Below are positions 1-9,300 of a DNA stretch of 64,000 nt, piece by piece (the stretch's first letter is position 1; every line of letters starts with the position of its first letter). The stretch is from JAAXHB01 sp965221635. Lineage in GTDB: Bacteria > Actinomycetota > Acidimicrobiia > Acidimicrobiales > Aldehydirespiratoraceae. Where the stretch lies: contig OZ244902.1 of the NCBI GenBank assembly GCA_965221635.1, forward strand, positions 930,001 to 994,000, in the 5' to 3' direction. Under the pieces are notes generated by a model. That model was not told where the DNA came from. It was given only the letters and a program-made list of their open reading frames with translations, and searched no databases. The position numbers and the translations under genes are program-made.

Positions 1-11
1 AAGATGAGGCG

Positions 12-1382
12 ATGAACGAGGTGGCGGTGGGCGTGGATGTGGGCAGCAGCGGAGTGCGCGCCGTGGCACTCGACGCCGACGGTGAGTTGCGGGCGTGGGT
101 TCGGGCGCCGTTCGAGCAGGCCGCTTCGTGGCCTGCCGGTTGGGCCGATCCGCGGGTGTGGCTCGACGGGATCGAGGCCGTGCTTGCGCAGGTGCAGGCC
201 ACCGGAGCGAAGCTCGCGTCGATAGCGATTGGCGGCCAGAGCCCCACCACTGTGCCCGTGCCCCGCCTCGATCACCCGCCGTCCGGCACACCCCCGCTCC
301 GGCCGGGAACCGGTGCGTTGGGCATAGCGATCACGTGTCGCAACCCGATCGGGGTGGGACTGTCCCGCCAGGATCAGCATCAAGCCCACGTAACGGAACT
401 CTCGCGTGAGTTGGGCTACCCCGTGGCCGGCGCCGAGATATGGGACTGGGCGGTGGGCGTGATGGGCGCCGGTTGCGTGCAAGGCGTGTGGGCAAACGAC
501 GAACTGCTCTCGGGCCATGGCGAACCGGTGGCGGTGGGCAAAATCGCGGGTCGCAGCGACGGAACGCTCGGGGTGGCGCCCGGCACGCCGCTGGTGTGCG
601 GGCACAACGACGCCTACATGAGTTTCTGGGGTGGCGGGCTGGGCACACCGGGCCGGGGTCACGATCCGGGTGGCCGCACCGGCGGGCTCGGCGTTGCCGT
701 CGCCGCCGAGACCCGGCCTGCGACCGTGCTGGGGTTTCCGAGCCCGGTGGCCGGGGTGGAGGTTGTGGGCGGCCCTGTGAACGGTCACGGCGAGTTGCTG
801 GACTGGTGGGCTGCCGTGTCGGGCAACACGATCAGCGAGGTGCTGGCCGCCGCCGCAACCGTGCCTGCCGGGGCCGAGGGTGTGGTGGTGCTGCCCTACC
901 ACGACGGGGAAAGGGCGCCCCGATGGCTCACCGCGCTGCGTGGAGAGATCTCCAACCTGAGCTTCCACACAAGCGCCGCGCACATCGCCCGAGCGGTGCT
1001 GGAATCGGCCGCTTACGGGCTTCGCCACATCCGCGACGATCTGGAAGCCGACGGGGTTGCCATGGATGTGATGGGTTGCGGCGGGTCGCCGGCACGAAGC
1101 GGGTTGTGGTGCCGGATCAAGGCGTCGGTGCTTCAGGTTCCAGTGGAGGCCCCCGAACGCCCCGAGCAGCTGTCGGCTCACGGGTGCGCCCTTGCGGCGG
1201 GTGCGGCGATCGGCTGGTGGCCGGGCGTGGGCGCCGACAATGTGGACTGCTGGCCGATACCCAACTTCACCCCGATTGAGCCGACCTCCGATCCCGCCGA
1301 GATCGCCGCCTACGAAGCCGCGTATGGGCGGTTCCTCGCGGCGGGGGACGCGGCTGCGGCTCGTGCGAGCACCTCGGCCTAG
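12..1382 (+). CDS. FGGY-family carbohydrate kinase (xylulokinase-like)
   Basis: Predicted cytoplasmic sugar kinase of 456 residues that would phosphorylate a pentose or polyol with ATP. The N-terminal ASKHA phosphate loop is visible (GVDVGSSGVRAVALDADG, residues 7-24). The family signature DPGGRTGGLGVAV begins at residue 218, followed by a C-terminal FGGY domain with a GCGGSPARS motif. The length is slightly short for the family (about 480-500), mainly through a compact N-terminal half. The start lies 11 bases from the window edge, so the upstream signal cannot be judged. The VOC protein that follows after 66 bp is probably co-transcribed. The substrate cannot be read from sequence. The family call is firm and the xylulose preference is a guess. 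Confidence 0.85.
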   Translation: MNEVAVGVDVGSSGVRAVALDADGELRAWVRAPFEQAASWPAGWADPRVWLDGIEAVLAQVQATGAKLASIAIGGQSPTTVPVPRLDHPPSGTPPLRPGTGALGIAITCRNPIGVGLSRQDQHQAHVTELSRELGYPVAGAEIWDWAVGVMGAGCVQGVWANDELLSGHGEPVAVGKIAGRSDGTLGVAPGTPLVCGHNDAYMSFWGGGLGTPGRGHDPGGRTGGLGVAVAAETRPATVLGFPSPVAGVEVVGGPVNGHGELLDWWAAVSGNTISEVLAAAATVPAGAEGVVVLPYHDGERAPRWLTALRGEISNLSFHTSAAHIARAVLESAAYGLRHIRDDLEADGVAMDVMGCGGSPARSGLWCRIKASVLQVPVEAPERPEQLSAHGCALAAGAAIGWWPGVGADNVDCWPIPNFTPIEPTSDPAEIAAYEAAYGRFLAAGDAAAARASTSA

Positions 1383-1448
1383 GGTGACAAGCACCCGCCG
1401 CCCGACCCAAGACCCGATTCAAGCATCCAAGTCAAAGGAGAGCCCAAC

Positions 1449-1841
1449 ATGGTGAACCCGCTGATCTTTGTGGATCTGCCCACCCCGGATCCCGAGGCCA
1501 CGTCGCAGTTCTACGAGACGCTCTTCGACTGGAAGTACAAGCGCCGCCCCGCGGGCGAGTTCCACGAGGTGCTGCCAGGTGTGAAACCCAACCTTGGCAT
1601 TCACCTGGAGACAACTCCGGTGACCGGCCCCGTTCCGAGGATTTACGTGATGGTGGACGACCCACCCGGCAAGCTCGCGGCGGCGATGGAAATGGGCGCC
1701 ACCAAGCTTTGGGACGAGTACTACTGGGAGGAGTTCAACGCTCGCCACGCAGCGTTTCGCGACCCGTGGGGCAACGAAGTGGTGCTGTGGCGCAACAAGG
1801 GCACCTACGTGCCCGGCTCAGCGTCGGAAAGCAACGCCTGA
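1449..1841 (+). CDS. VOC-family protein (glyoxalase/bleomycin-resistance fold)
   Basis: Single VOC domain of 130 residues, beginning with a typical first strand (LIFVDLPTPDPEATSQFYE) and ending with RDPWGNEVVLW, the usual terminal strand carrying the metal-ligand glutamate. An AAAGGAG ribosome site lies about 8 bp before the ATG. VOC proteins of this size act as metal-dependent lyases, isomerases, dioxygenases or ligand-binding proteins. The actual reaction is not predictable here. Position 66 bp behind the sugar kinase suggests one transcript. Confidence 0.75.
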   Translation: MVNPLIFVDLPTPDPEATSQFYETLFDWKYKRRPAGEFHEVLPGVKPNLGIHLETTPVTGPVPRIYVMVDDPPGKLAAAMEMGATKLWDEYYWEEFNARHAAFRDPWGNEVVLWRNKGTYVPGSASESNA

Positions 1842-1964
1842 TCGCACCACCCTGGCCGCCGGCGCCACAGCGATTCGGGGGGCGATCATCTCCTGGCGGT
1901 CCGGTGGCCTGACCCGCCGGCAGAAGGCGGCCTGCAAACCGGGCAGCGGCCGGTGTCGGGGTGT

Positions 1965-2459
1965 TCAGCCGAGCACTTGTTCCACCGAGAACTCCACGTT
2001 GTTGCCGTCGGGGTCGCGGATCAAGCAGATGTAGCCCACGTCGGGGTTGCGGTACATGGGGCCCAGCACCAGGCAGCCGTCCTCTGCGGCGAGGCGGGCC
2101 ACTTCGTCCACTTCTTCACGAGTGTTCAACGAGATGCCCAAGTGCGCGATGGAGGTGAGGAAGCCGTAGTGCTCCTCGATGTCGCCGGTGATGTTGCGAG
2201 GAAGGGCGCCTTGCATCAACACGATCACGAACCGGGCGGCTCCTTCGGTGGTGATGTCACGCTCGTTGGCGAGCCATGCGGTGCGCATCTTGGTTTCGGT
2301 GTCGTAACGCTCCGAGATCTTCACCAAGGTGGTGAATTTTTCGTAGAACGCCAGCGTGTCGTCCAGGCTGCGCACCGGGAGCGCCACGTGGGTGAGCAAA
2401 GACGCCGGAGGCGCGGCGGGCTCGCCCTGGGGGTGAGGGTGCGTGGTGGTGTCGCTCAT
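1965..2459 (-). CDS. VOC-family protein
   Basis: A 164-residue protein with a disordered His/Pro-rich first 20 residues and then a VOC domain. Candidate metal ligands are the His in LTHVALPV, the His in IAHLGISL and the Glu in NNVEFS, as in glyoxalase-I-like enzymes. An AGGAGG ribosome site sits directly before the ATG. It is convergent with the preceding VOC gene and divergent from the MDR oxidoreductase. The two VOC proteins share only the fold and are not a recent duplication. Substrate unknown. Confidence 0.75.
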   Translation of the reverse strand: MSDTTTHPHPQGEPAAPPASLLTHVALPVRSLDDTLAFYEKFTTLVKISERYDTETKMRTAWLANERDITTEGAARFVIVLMQGALPRNITGDIEEHYGFLTSIAHLGISLNTREEVDEVARLAAEDGCLVLGPMYRNPDVGYICLIRDPDGNNVEFSVEQVLG

Positions 2460-2599
2460 GGGTGCCTCCTTGGGGTCGATGTGGATGATTCTGTTCGCTC
2501 AAGCCGTCCAGGGCAATTCTCAGCCGTCCTATCCGACAATCCCGGACGGATGAACTTGTCGGCTGTTCGACTGGGCCGCGTAAGGTTCGTGACTCCGTG

Positions 2600-2615
2600 C
2601 GCTGAGCGCTCAGCG
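2600..2615. promoter_or_regulatory. 16-bp perfect palindrome, candidate operator
   Basis: CGCTGAGCGCTCAGCG reads identically on both strands. It lies in the 210-bp divergent region between a VOC gene and an MDR oxidoreductase gene. Length and symmetry fit a dimeric repressor site such as TetR type, but no regulator gene is adjacent. This is inference from symmetry only. Confidence 0.45.
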
Positions 2616-2616
2616 T

Positions 2617-2646
2617 CGATCGGATTGAGGCCGATCGGATTGAGCC
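2617..2646. repeat. Two tandem copies of a 15-bp unit
   Basis: CGATCGGATTGAGGC is followed immediately by CGATCGGATTGAGCC, just before the ribosome site of the MDR gene. It is one of five 15-bp tandem duplications in the window. Confidence 0.8.
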
Positions 2647-2669
2647 GAGCTGGTTGAGGAGGCAATGAG

Positions 2670-3716
2670 ATGAAGGCGATGCTGTACCACACCTCGGGCG
2701 GGCCCGAAGTGCTCGAGTACACAGACGTGGAAGACCCGACTCCCGGCGGCGGCGACGTGGTGATCGACGTGGCCGCCACGGCGCTGAACCGGCTCGACCT
2801 GCTGCAACGCAACGGCTGGTACTACATGGACGGCTTCAAGTTTCCCCACATTGCGGGGATGGACATTGCCGGGGTGGTCAGCGAGGTGGGCGCCAATGTC
2901 ACCGAGTGGCGGCCCGGTGATCGGGTGGTGGCAGACCCTTCGATGGCCGGGGTGCGTGAGGATTCGAAGCTCGCCGGGATGGGCGACCTGTACGGCGAGC
3001 TGGGCATTCTGGGCGGCACCCTCCACGGCGGGTACGCGCAGAAGTGCCTGGTGCCGGCGTCGCACTGCTACCGAGTTCCCGACGAGGTGTCGCTGGAGCA
3101 GGCCGCCACGTTCCCCACGGTGTGGCTGACGGCCGGGCATGCCCTGTTCGCCACCGGTGATCTGCAGGCAGGCGAGACGGTGATGATCCACGCGGCAGGT
3201 TCGGGGGTGTCGGTGGCGGGCATTCAACTCGCCAAACATGTTGGCGCCACCGTGTTGGCCACCGCGGGCACCGACGCCAAATGCGAGCGGGCGTTGGCGC
3301 TGGGCGCGGATCACGTGTTGAACAATCGCACCGGCGACGTCACCGCCTGGGCCATGGAGATCACGCAGGGCCGGGGCGTGGACATGGTGTTCGACCATGT
3401 GGGCACCGCGCTGTTCACCCAGTCGCTGTTCTCGCTGGCGATCCGGGGCCGCCTGGTGAACTGCGGCAACGCCTCGGGCGACACCGCCACGATCGGATCG
3501 CTGGGTCATCTTTTTCACAACGGCATCAAGATCATGGGCTCCGATCCGTACCGCCCCGACGAGATGGCCCCGTTGTGGGACACATTCTGTGAAGGCGTCG
3601 CCTCAGGCAACTTCGAGGCGATCATCGACTCCCGATTCCCGCTAACCGACGCCGCCGCCGCGCAACAAAAGATGCTCGAAAGCAACTTCTTCGGAAAGAT
3701 CCTCCTAATCCCCTAA
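2670..3716 (+). CDS. MDR-superfamily NAD(P)H-dependent oxidoreductase (quinone oxidoreductase/zinc-free alcohol dehydrogenase-like)
   Basis: Soluble oxidoreductase of 348 residues. The N-terminal GroES-like catalytic domain carries the family pattern IAGMDIAGVVSEVG. The zinc-binding Cys and the usual GHE motif of true alcohol dehydrogenases are absent, so it should be a zinc-independent, quinone-oxidoreductase-type reductase. The Rossmann nucleotide loop is HAAGSGVSVAGIQLAK (about residues 172-187). A GAGGAGG ribosome site lies 7 bp before the ATG. A 16-bp palindrome about 55 bp upstream may be its operator. The substrate is unknown. Confidence 0.85.
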   Translation: MKAMLYHTSGGPEVLEYTDVEDPTPGGGDVVIDVAATALNRLDLLQRNGWYYMDGFKFPHIAGMDIAGVVSEVGANVTEWRPGDRVVADPSMAGVREDSKLAGMGDLYGELGILGGTLHGGYAQKCLVPASHCYRVPDEVSLEQAATFPTVWLTAGHALFATGDLQAGETVMIHAAGSGVSVAGIQLAKHVGATVLATAGTDAKCERALALGADHVLNNRTGDVTAWAMEITQGRGVDMVFDHVGTALFTQSLFSLAIRGRLVNCGNASGDTATIGSLGHLFHNGIKIMGSDPYRPDEMAPLWDTFCEGVASGNFEAIIDSRFPLTDAAAAQQKMLESNFFGKILLIP

Positions 3717-3798
3717 CCCCCAGCCGCCACCCAGGTCGGCGTCCTGGGAACAAACTGGCTGAGCACCCGAGGATCTCCACACGGGCGGGCGTAGCTGG

Positions 3799-5328
3799 TC
3801 AATTGAAGAATCCCATGCGATGCTGCACGGCCTTGCGGGTTTGCGCGCCCACAAGCAGCAGGAAAAGGTCGAGCGGAAGCGTGCCCACACCCCCGGAAGT
3901 GTCGTCGGGGCGCACAACTCCGGCTTGTGGCGCCACCAGGTAGCTGTGACCGCCAAGGCGCGGGTGGCGCCGAATGAGTTCAAGCAGTCCTTTGCGGGTG
4001 TGGCCAACCGACGAGGCAATCTCAAACGCGAGTGGCTGGTTCGGGTCGTCGTATACGAGGTCCACTTCATGGTTGCCAAGGCGCCAGTGATGAAGGCGAA
4101 CCCCCGCCTGCTCGGCCAGTGACGCAGCCGCGGATGCCGCCGTGTTCTCCAACAGCACGCCCTGCTCCACGGGATCCCGCAACACTGCAAGCCCGCGCTG
4201 AAGTGCGGCATTGCGAACGGCGCTGTCCACGAAATAGGCCTTGCGTCCCCGGCGCTGCACCAGAGCCTCCCGACCCGAGTAGTTGGTGAGGGTGAACACC
4301 AGGTATGTCTGCTCCAGGTAGGACAGGTGCCGATCCAGGGTGGGCTGAGCCACTCCGATCTGGCTGCTGATTCTGGACGGCGAAACTATCCCGGTCACCT
4401 CAGCGGCCAGCACGTACAGAAGCCGCTCCAGCAACTTCGGATTATCGACACTCGCCGTTTGGGGGATGTCCTTGTACACGGCTCGGATCACGGCGTCGTC
4501 GCGCAGGATTCTCTGAGCGCTCAGCAAGTGGTCAGCCACCTCGGGCATGGCCGCCACGGTCGGTGGTGACCCCATGAACAGCTCCGGGAAACCACCAATG
4601 TGAATGAGGAACCTGCGAGCCTTCTCCAGTTGTGCTGCACCGGCCTTGCACAGTTCGGTTGCGAGCGGGTCGTGCGGATCAGCCGACACTCGCTCGGTGG
4701 TGGCCGCCAGCGTGTCCTCTGCCTGAATCGCTCCTTCAGTGCTCGGCTCCAGGTTGCCGGTGAGACTCATGAACTCGAACAGGTCACAAGGCTTCAGGAA
4801 CTGCACTTCCCACCTACCGACCCCACTCTCGTGGCGACGCTGCTGGAGTGCGCCGGTGCTGCTGGAGGTGGCGGCGATGCGCACTGGCCACTTCTCGTCG
4901 TGAAAGGTCTTCAACCAGAGATCCCATTGGTTCGAGTGCACCACCTCATCGAGCATCACGAACGCCGGGCTTTGTGATGTTGCGTCCGATCTGTGGATGA
5001 TGTTCCGCACGTGGGCGCCCAAGTCGTGCTCGATCAACATGGGGTGATCCAGCCTCATCCACCAGATCCGTTGGGGTTCGATGCCGTGGTCGAGCAGGTG
5101 TCGCACGGTCTGGTAGAGAACGGTGGTCTTGCCGGTGCGACGCGGGCCCAGAATCACCTGGTAGCGCCGAGGCACATCGGACACCAGGCGACGCCACAGC
5201 ATCTGGGCAAGCGGACGCTCGGACTCCGGTGCCAAGGCGCTCGGGACGCGGCCAGACCGGTGCCAAGGGTTCTGCTCATCGAACAACCGCACGTAATCGT
5301 CATCCAGAGGACGCCAAACAGGCACCAT
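3799..5328 (-). CDS. AAA-family ATPase with DUF4143-like C-terminal domain
   Basis: A 509-residue protein of the AAA_14/DUF4143 architecture. The Walker A motif GPRRTGKTT is at residues 61-69 and Walker B FVMLDE at 123-128. The C-terminal third contains a winged-helix-like stretch (SRISSQIGVAQPTLDRH) and a nuclease-like core HHWRLGNHEVDLVY...AFEIASS. In many relatives the last strand reads E-x-K; here the Lys is missing (EIAS), so the nuclease fold may be inactive. Such proteins are common in mobile and defence contexts but their role is poorly known. An AGGAGG site precedes the ATG. Two repeats upstream suggest specific regulation. Confidence 0.75.
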   Translation of the reverse strand: MVPVWRPLDDDYVRLFDEQNPWHRSGRVPSALAPESERPLAQMLWRRLVSDVPRRYQVILGPRRTGKTTVLYQTVRHLLDHGIEPQRIWWMRLDHPMLIEHDLGAHVRNIIHRSDATSQSPAFVMLDEVVHSNQWDLWLKTFHDEKWPVRIAATSSSTGALQQRRHESGVGRWEVQFLKPCDLFEFMSLTGNLEPSTEGAIQAEDTLAATTERVSADPHDPLATELCKAGAAQLEKARRFLIHIGGFPELFMGSPPTVAAMPEVADHLLSAQRILRDDAVIRAVYKDIPQTASVDNPKLLERLLYVLAAEVTGIVSPSRISSQIGVAQPTLDRHLSYLEQTYLVFTLTNYSGREALVQRRGRKAYFVDSAVRNAALQRGLAVLRDPVEQGVLLENTAASAAASLAEQAGVRLHHWRLGNHEVDLVYDDPNQPLAFEIASSVGHTRKGLLELIRRHPRLGGHSYLVAPQAGVVRPDDTSGGVGTLPLDLFLLLVGAQTRKAVQHRMGFFN

Positions 5329-5356
5329 ATCCCACCTCCTATGTGAGCTAATGGGC

Positions 5357-5398
5357 GAATAGCATATCTGTGGTGTATGTTATTTGGAGAATAGCATA
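5357..5398 (-). promoter_or_regulatory. Paired direct repeats upstream of the AAA ATPase gene, candidate operator
   Basis: GAATAGCATA occurs at 5357-5366 and again at 5389-5398 (TATGCTATTC in the direction of the gene), 32 bp apart, or about three helical turns. They lie in a locally AT-rich stretch directly before the ribosome site. The spacing fits cooperative binding of a regulator on one face of the DNA, possibly autoregulation. Confidence 0.45.
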
Positions 5399-5504
5399 CT
5401 TTCACCAGCGTTGCGAGATGCTTGACTACCCTGGAGCCCATCCCGCCAACGACGCGGAAGGGGTGGTGACCCCGGGCACACAGCAAACCAGCGAGTTTCA
5501 ACAA

Positions 5505-5571
5505 GTTTCATGATTTTTGAAGTTGAAACCGGGTGGCGGGGTGCTATAGTCAGGAAATGGACCCTCAGGCG
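5505..5571 (+). repeat. Copy A of a 67-bp near-identical direct repeat
   Basis: This stretch matches 13512-13578 with three mismatches. It contains the whole promoter and first codons of a small coiled-coil gene. The two copies lie 8007 bp apart and bracket the methyltransferase/helicase module. Homology resumes in the 3' halves of the genes that follow each copy. Confidence 0.9.
5523..5550 (+). promoter_or_regulatory. Sigma-70-type promoter giving a leaderless mRNA
   Basis: TTGAAA (5523-5528), a 16-bp spacer, then TATAGT (5545-5550). The ATG at 5557 begins 7 bases after the -10, where transcription should start. The mRNA is therefore probably leaderless. Confidence 0.75.
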
Positions 5572-6015
5572 CTAACCGTCCTGGTCGGCATGTTCATAAC
5601 GCTCGTGGGACTCATCCTGACCATGATGTGGCACATGCAGCGAGAGTTCCGACGCTCGCGGGAAGCAACCGCCCAGCAGTTCCAGGCCCAACGCGCCGAA
5701 ACCGCCGAACAGTTCAAACACACCCACGACCGAATTGACACCCTCCGAACCCACACCGACCGCCAGTTCGAGGTCCAACGCCAGGAGACCAACCGCCAAT
5801 TCGATGGTCTGCATGCCGAGTTCGCCAAGCACAAGCGGATCACCGAGGAGAACCATCGCGACACGCGGGCGCAGCTCAGGGTGATTTCCATCAGCCTCGG
5901 CGACACCCGCGAGCGGCTGGCCCGCATAGAAGGCCATTTCAAGATCACTCCGGCGCCACCACCCAGCGCCGACGCCCCAGACGACGCCCCAGAGGAAACC
6001 GTCGCTCGCCCCTGA
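5557..6015 (+). CDS. Small membrane-anchored coiled-coil protein, copy A
   Basis: A 152-residue protein of unknown function. One N-terminal membrane helix (about residues 5-24) is followed by a basic FRRSRE stretch. A long charged helix follows with 11-residue-like repeats (AETAEQFK..., HTDRQFEVQRQ) predicted to form a coiled coil in the cytoplasm. The C-terminal module LGDTRERLARIEGHF ends in a Pro/Asp-rich tail. An upstream in-frame codon exists, but promoter placement makes the ATG at 5557 the start. A longer paralogue at 13564-14154 shares both ends almost identically, and the two bracket the methyltransferase/helicase genes. A membrane scaffold or sensor role for that system is only a hypothesis. 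Confidence 0.75.
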   Translation: MDPQALTVLVGMFITLVGLILTMMWHMQREFRRSREATAQQFQAQRAETAEQFKHTHDRIDTLRTHTDRQFEVQRQETNRQFDGLHAEFAKHKRITEENHRDTRAQLRVISISLGDTRERLARIEGHFKITPAPPPSADAPDDAPEETVARP

Positions 6016-6368
6016 TCCTGGCCCTCGTCGGGCTTCCCACTTGGTGTAGGCCACGCGGGACTTCGCTCAAGCTCACCCACCCCACTCGCCCCTGGGGTTC
6101 TGGCCCGGGCCTGTGCCTGTTCGGAACTCACACTCCGGTCATCGCATGCGTGAGTGATCATCACAGGACACCACACCCCGGTGAGGGTGACGGTGGAACC
6201 GCTCACTGAGCGTGTTCAAACTGATGTTCGACACGCTCAGTTTTGGTGGAGGGCTGGGGTGAAGGCGGGGCCGACTATCTGCTTGGGGAACGATAATATG
6301 ATGTTACAGTGAGTTAACCTATATTTCAGCATAACACGCCATGTGGTGGTGGCTGGTTGGGAGGTCCC
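6016..6368. other. 353-bp intergenic region before the methyltransferase
   Basis: No gene is supported here. The left two thirds is GC-rich and holds a hairpin (6205-6241). The segment 6291-6334 is unusually AT-rich and probably holds the methyltransferase promoter, though -35 and -10 boxes cannot be assigned with confidence. A GGGAGG ribosome site occurs at 6359-6364. Confidence 0.5.
6205..6241 (+). terminator. 11-bp stem hairpin, candidate terminator
   Basis: ACTGAGCGTGT (6205-6215) pairs perfectly with ACACGCTCAGT (6231-6241) around a 15-nt loop. Ts follow (6241-6244). It lies between coiled-coil copy A and the methyltransferase, so it may insulate the two. The loop is long for a classic intrinsic terminator, and an operator is the alternative. 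Confidence 0.5.
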
Positions 6369-9300
6369 ATGTTGCGTCTTGCTTCTGGCCGTCAACGGCG
6401 TGGCGTAGTGTTGCGGGCGGTGAACGCCGACGACCTGCTGAACCAACTGGTGGCTCACGGCATCGCCGAGGAGGCTGCTGCTCCCGACCTGATCAGGCGA
6501 CGTGTGCGCTTCGGCGAAGTCGAGGTGGCGATCGCCGAACAGCACAGCGAACGCAATCTCCGGGCCCGGTGGAAGCAGAGAGTGGGCAACACCGCCCTTT
6601 GGTACCTGCTGATTGTCGACCATCCGGATCGGCCGGGCAGCGTGCGCGTGCTGGGCCCTCGACCCGATCAGCCGGTGCGCTCAGTGGACTGCGCCCGGCT
6701 GGCCCACAGCATCGAGGAGGCGTCAAAGAAGACCCCCGGCCGCGTGGTGCGCCAACTCGAAAGCGAGATAATTCGCCTGGCCGGCCGGGGGAAGCTGGTT
6801 CACGGCTTGCTCACAAATCACACCCTGGAACACCGCCTCCGCGGCAATGAGCAGGAGTGGCAGCAGGCAACCCGGCTGGTTGAGGCCGCACACGCCAAGG
6901 CGGGATCCCGCTGGCAGCAGTTTCTTGCCGGTTTGGGCTACGAAGTGGAGCGCTTGGAGCCCCGCGGCTTCTTGTTGCGCCACGAAGGCAAACCAGTGGC
7001 GGTGGCACATCCCAAGGCCAACGCGGACATGTTCATTCGCTTCGACGACACTGGCCGTCCCGTCGAAGGGGTGCTGGCAGGTGACTGTCGCAGGCACAAC
7101 GCTCGTTACGGCATGTTCATCGCCGATCAGCGCTACAGGTTGTTCGATTGCGACCCGTCGGCCACCACTTCACACTGGCTCGACCTCGACGCCTCCCTGC
7201 TGGCCCCCGAGGATCGGGGATACCTGGCCCTGCTAGGGCCTAAGTACCTGGCCGAAGGCGGCCTGACAGCCCTGCAAGCCGATGCCCGCGCGTTCGGCGC
7301 GGATCTGCGCCGCCGACTCGATCAGACCATCCGCCAAGAGGCCCTGCCCGTGCTGGCCGAAGGGCTGAGCCAATGGGCAACCGGCAACCTCGACATTTCC
7401 GACGACCACCAACGCGATGAACTCGAGCAAGCTGCGCTCACGCTGCTGTTTCGCGTGTTGTTCATTCTGTACGCCGAGAGTTCCGGGTTCCTGCCGGTGC
7501 AAGACGACACCTACCGCCGGCACTCACTCACCGACCGGGTAGCTGAGGCTCACCACACCCAAGCCAAGCTGAGCCCGGAATCGCACTCCTTGTGGGGCGA
7601 CTTCAAGACGCTGGTGGAGGCCATGCGCAGCGGCAATCCGGCCTGGGGCGTTCCCGCGTACAACGGCGCCCTGTTTGCCAAGGACGACTTCGCGGGCGCC
7701 GAGTTGCTGGAACGCATTCAGTTGGCTGACCCGTATTTCGGGCGGCTGCTGGTGGCGCTCGGGCACAATTCGCAAACCGGGCATGGAATCGACTTCTCCA
7801 CGCTGGAGATCGGGCATCTCGGACACATCTACGAGTCGCTGTTGAGCCTGAAGCTCTCGGTGGCCAACCAGGCGCTGCGTTACGACGCCAAGAACGACCG
7901 CTACGTCGCCCTTTCCGCCGATGCCCGCACCGCCACCGAGAGCGGTTCCAACGGCACAGGCGAGGTTGCGGCTGGGGCGCTGCTGTGGCAAACCAACGAG
8001 GGCGGTCGCAAGGCGGGTGGCGTGTACTACACCCCGGCGGAGTTGGTGCGCCACATTGTGAAGCACACAGTGCTCCCGGCATTCGATCGCCACCTGGATC
8101 GGGTGAGCGAGATCGCGGAGTCCGATCCGCACAAGGCCGCAGGAGTGTTGCTGGAGTTCTCGGTGCTCGACCCGGCCTGTGGGAGCGCTCACTTCCTGGT
8201 GCAGGTCACCGAAGCCCTAGCCGACCGAACGGTTGCGTTCCTGGCCGAGCGTCCGCTGCCACTGATCCTCCAACGCATCAACGAGCTGCGCGACGCGTGC
8301 AGCCAAAGCGAGTCGATCAGCGACATTGCCTTGCTGCGGCGGCTCATCCTGAAGCATTGCGTGTTTGGCGTGGACGTGAGCCAGATGGGCGCCGAGGTGG
8401 CGACCCTCTCGTTGTGGTTGGCGTCGTTCGTGCCCGGCCTGTCACTGGCCTACCTGGATCGCAACGTGGTGGTGGGCAATTCGCTTCTCGGCGTTGCCGA
8501 CGCCGAGGTGGTGATTCCACAGGGAACGCTCATGGCCGACCAGCTCGAAACAGCAATGGGTGAGGCCGCGGGGATCGTGGCACGCCTGGCCGAGATCGAC
8601 GACCTCACCCCCGCTCAGGTGAAGGCCAGCAAGGCCGCCGACCAGGAAGCCTGCGAGGCCACCATGGGCCTGCGACGACTCTTCGACCTGTGGACAGCAG
8701 AAGGCTTCGGGCTCAAGGGCGCTCGAGACCACGCGCAAACCCACGGCGCGGATGTGATCACCGGCTCGAGCGGGGACAACATCGTGGCCGCAGCCGAAGA
8801 GTTGGGCAGCGAGCACGGCTTTCTTCACTGGCCACTGCAGTTCCCCGGAATGTTCTTCCGCTCCAACCCAGGATTCGACGTGGTGGTGGGCAATCCTCCC
8901 TGGGAGGAAATCACCGTGGAGGAACTATCCCATTACGGGCGTTACCTGCCAGGCGCACAAGGTTTGCCTGCCGCCGAACGTGACCGCGCCGTGACGCAGC
9001 TGTTGACGGATCGGCCCGAGCTCGAGGCGGAGTTCGAGTGGCAACAGCATCGGGCCGCTCTGCAGCGCGGGGCGTTGAAGGCCGGCGAGTACGAATCCAC
9101 CAAGGGCGATCCCGACCTTTACAAGTACTTCTGTCAGCGATACGGCGTGCTGGTGCGGCCAGGTGGCGCCATCGGGGTGGTGCTGCCAGGTGCGGCGTTT
9201 GTGAATCAGGGTTCGGAGGCGTTCCGACGTTGGCTCTACTCACACATGACCGCCCGTCGTGTCGACTTCCTGTTGAACAACCGGCGCTGGATGTTTGAGA

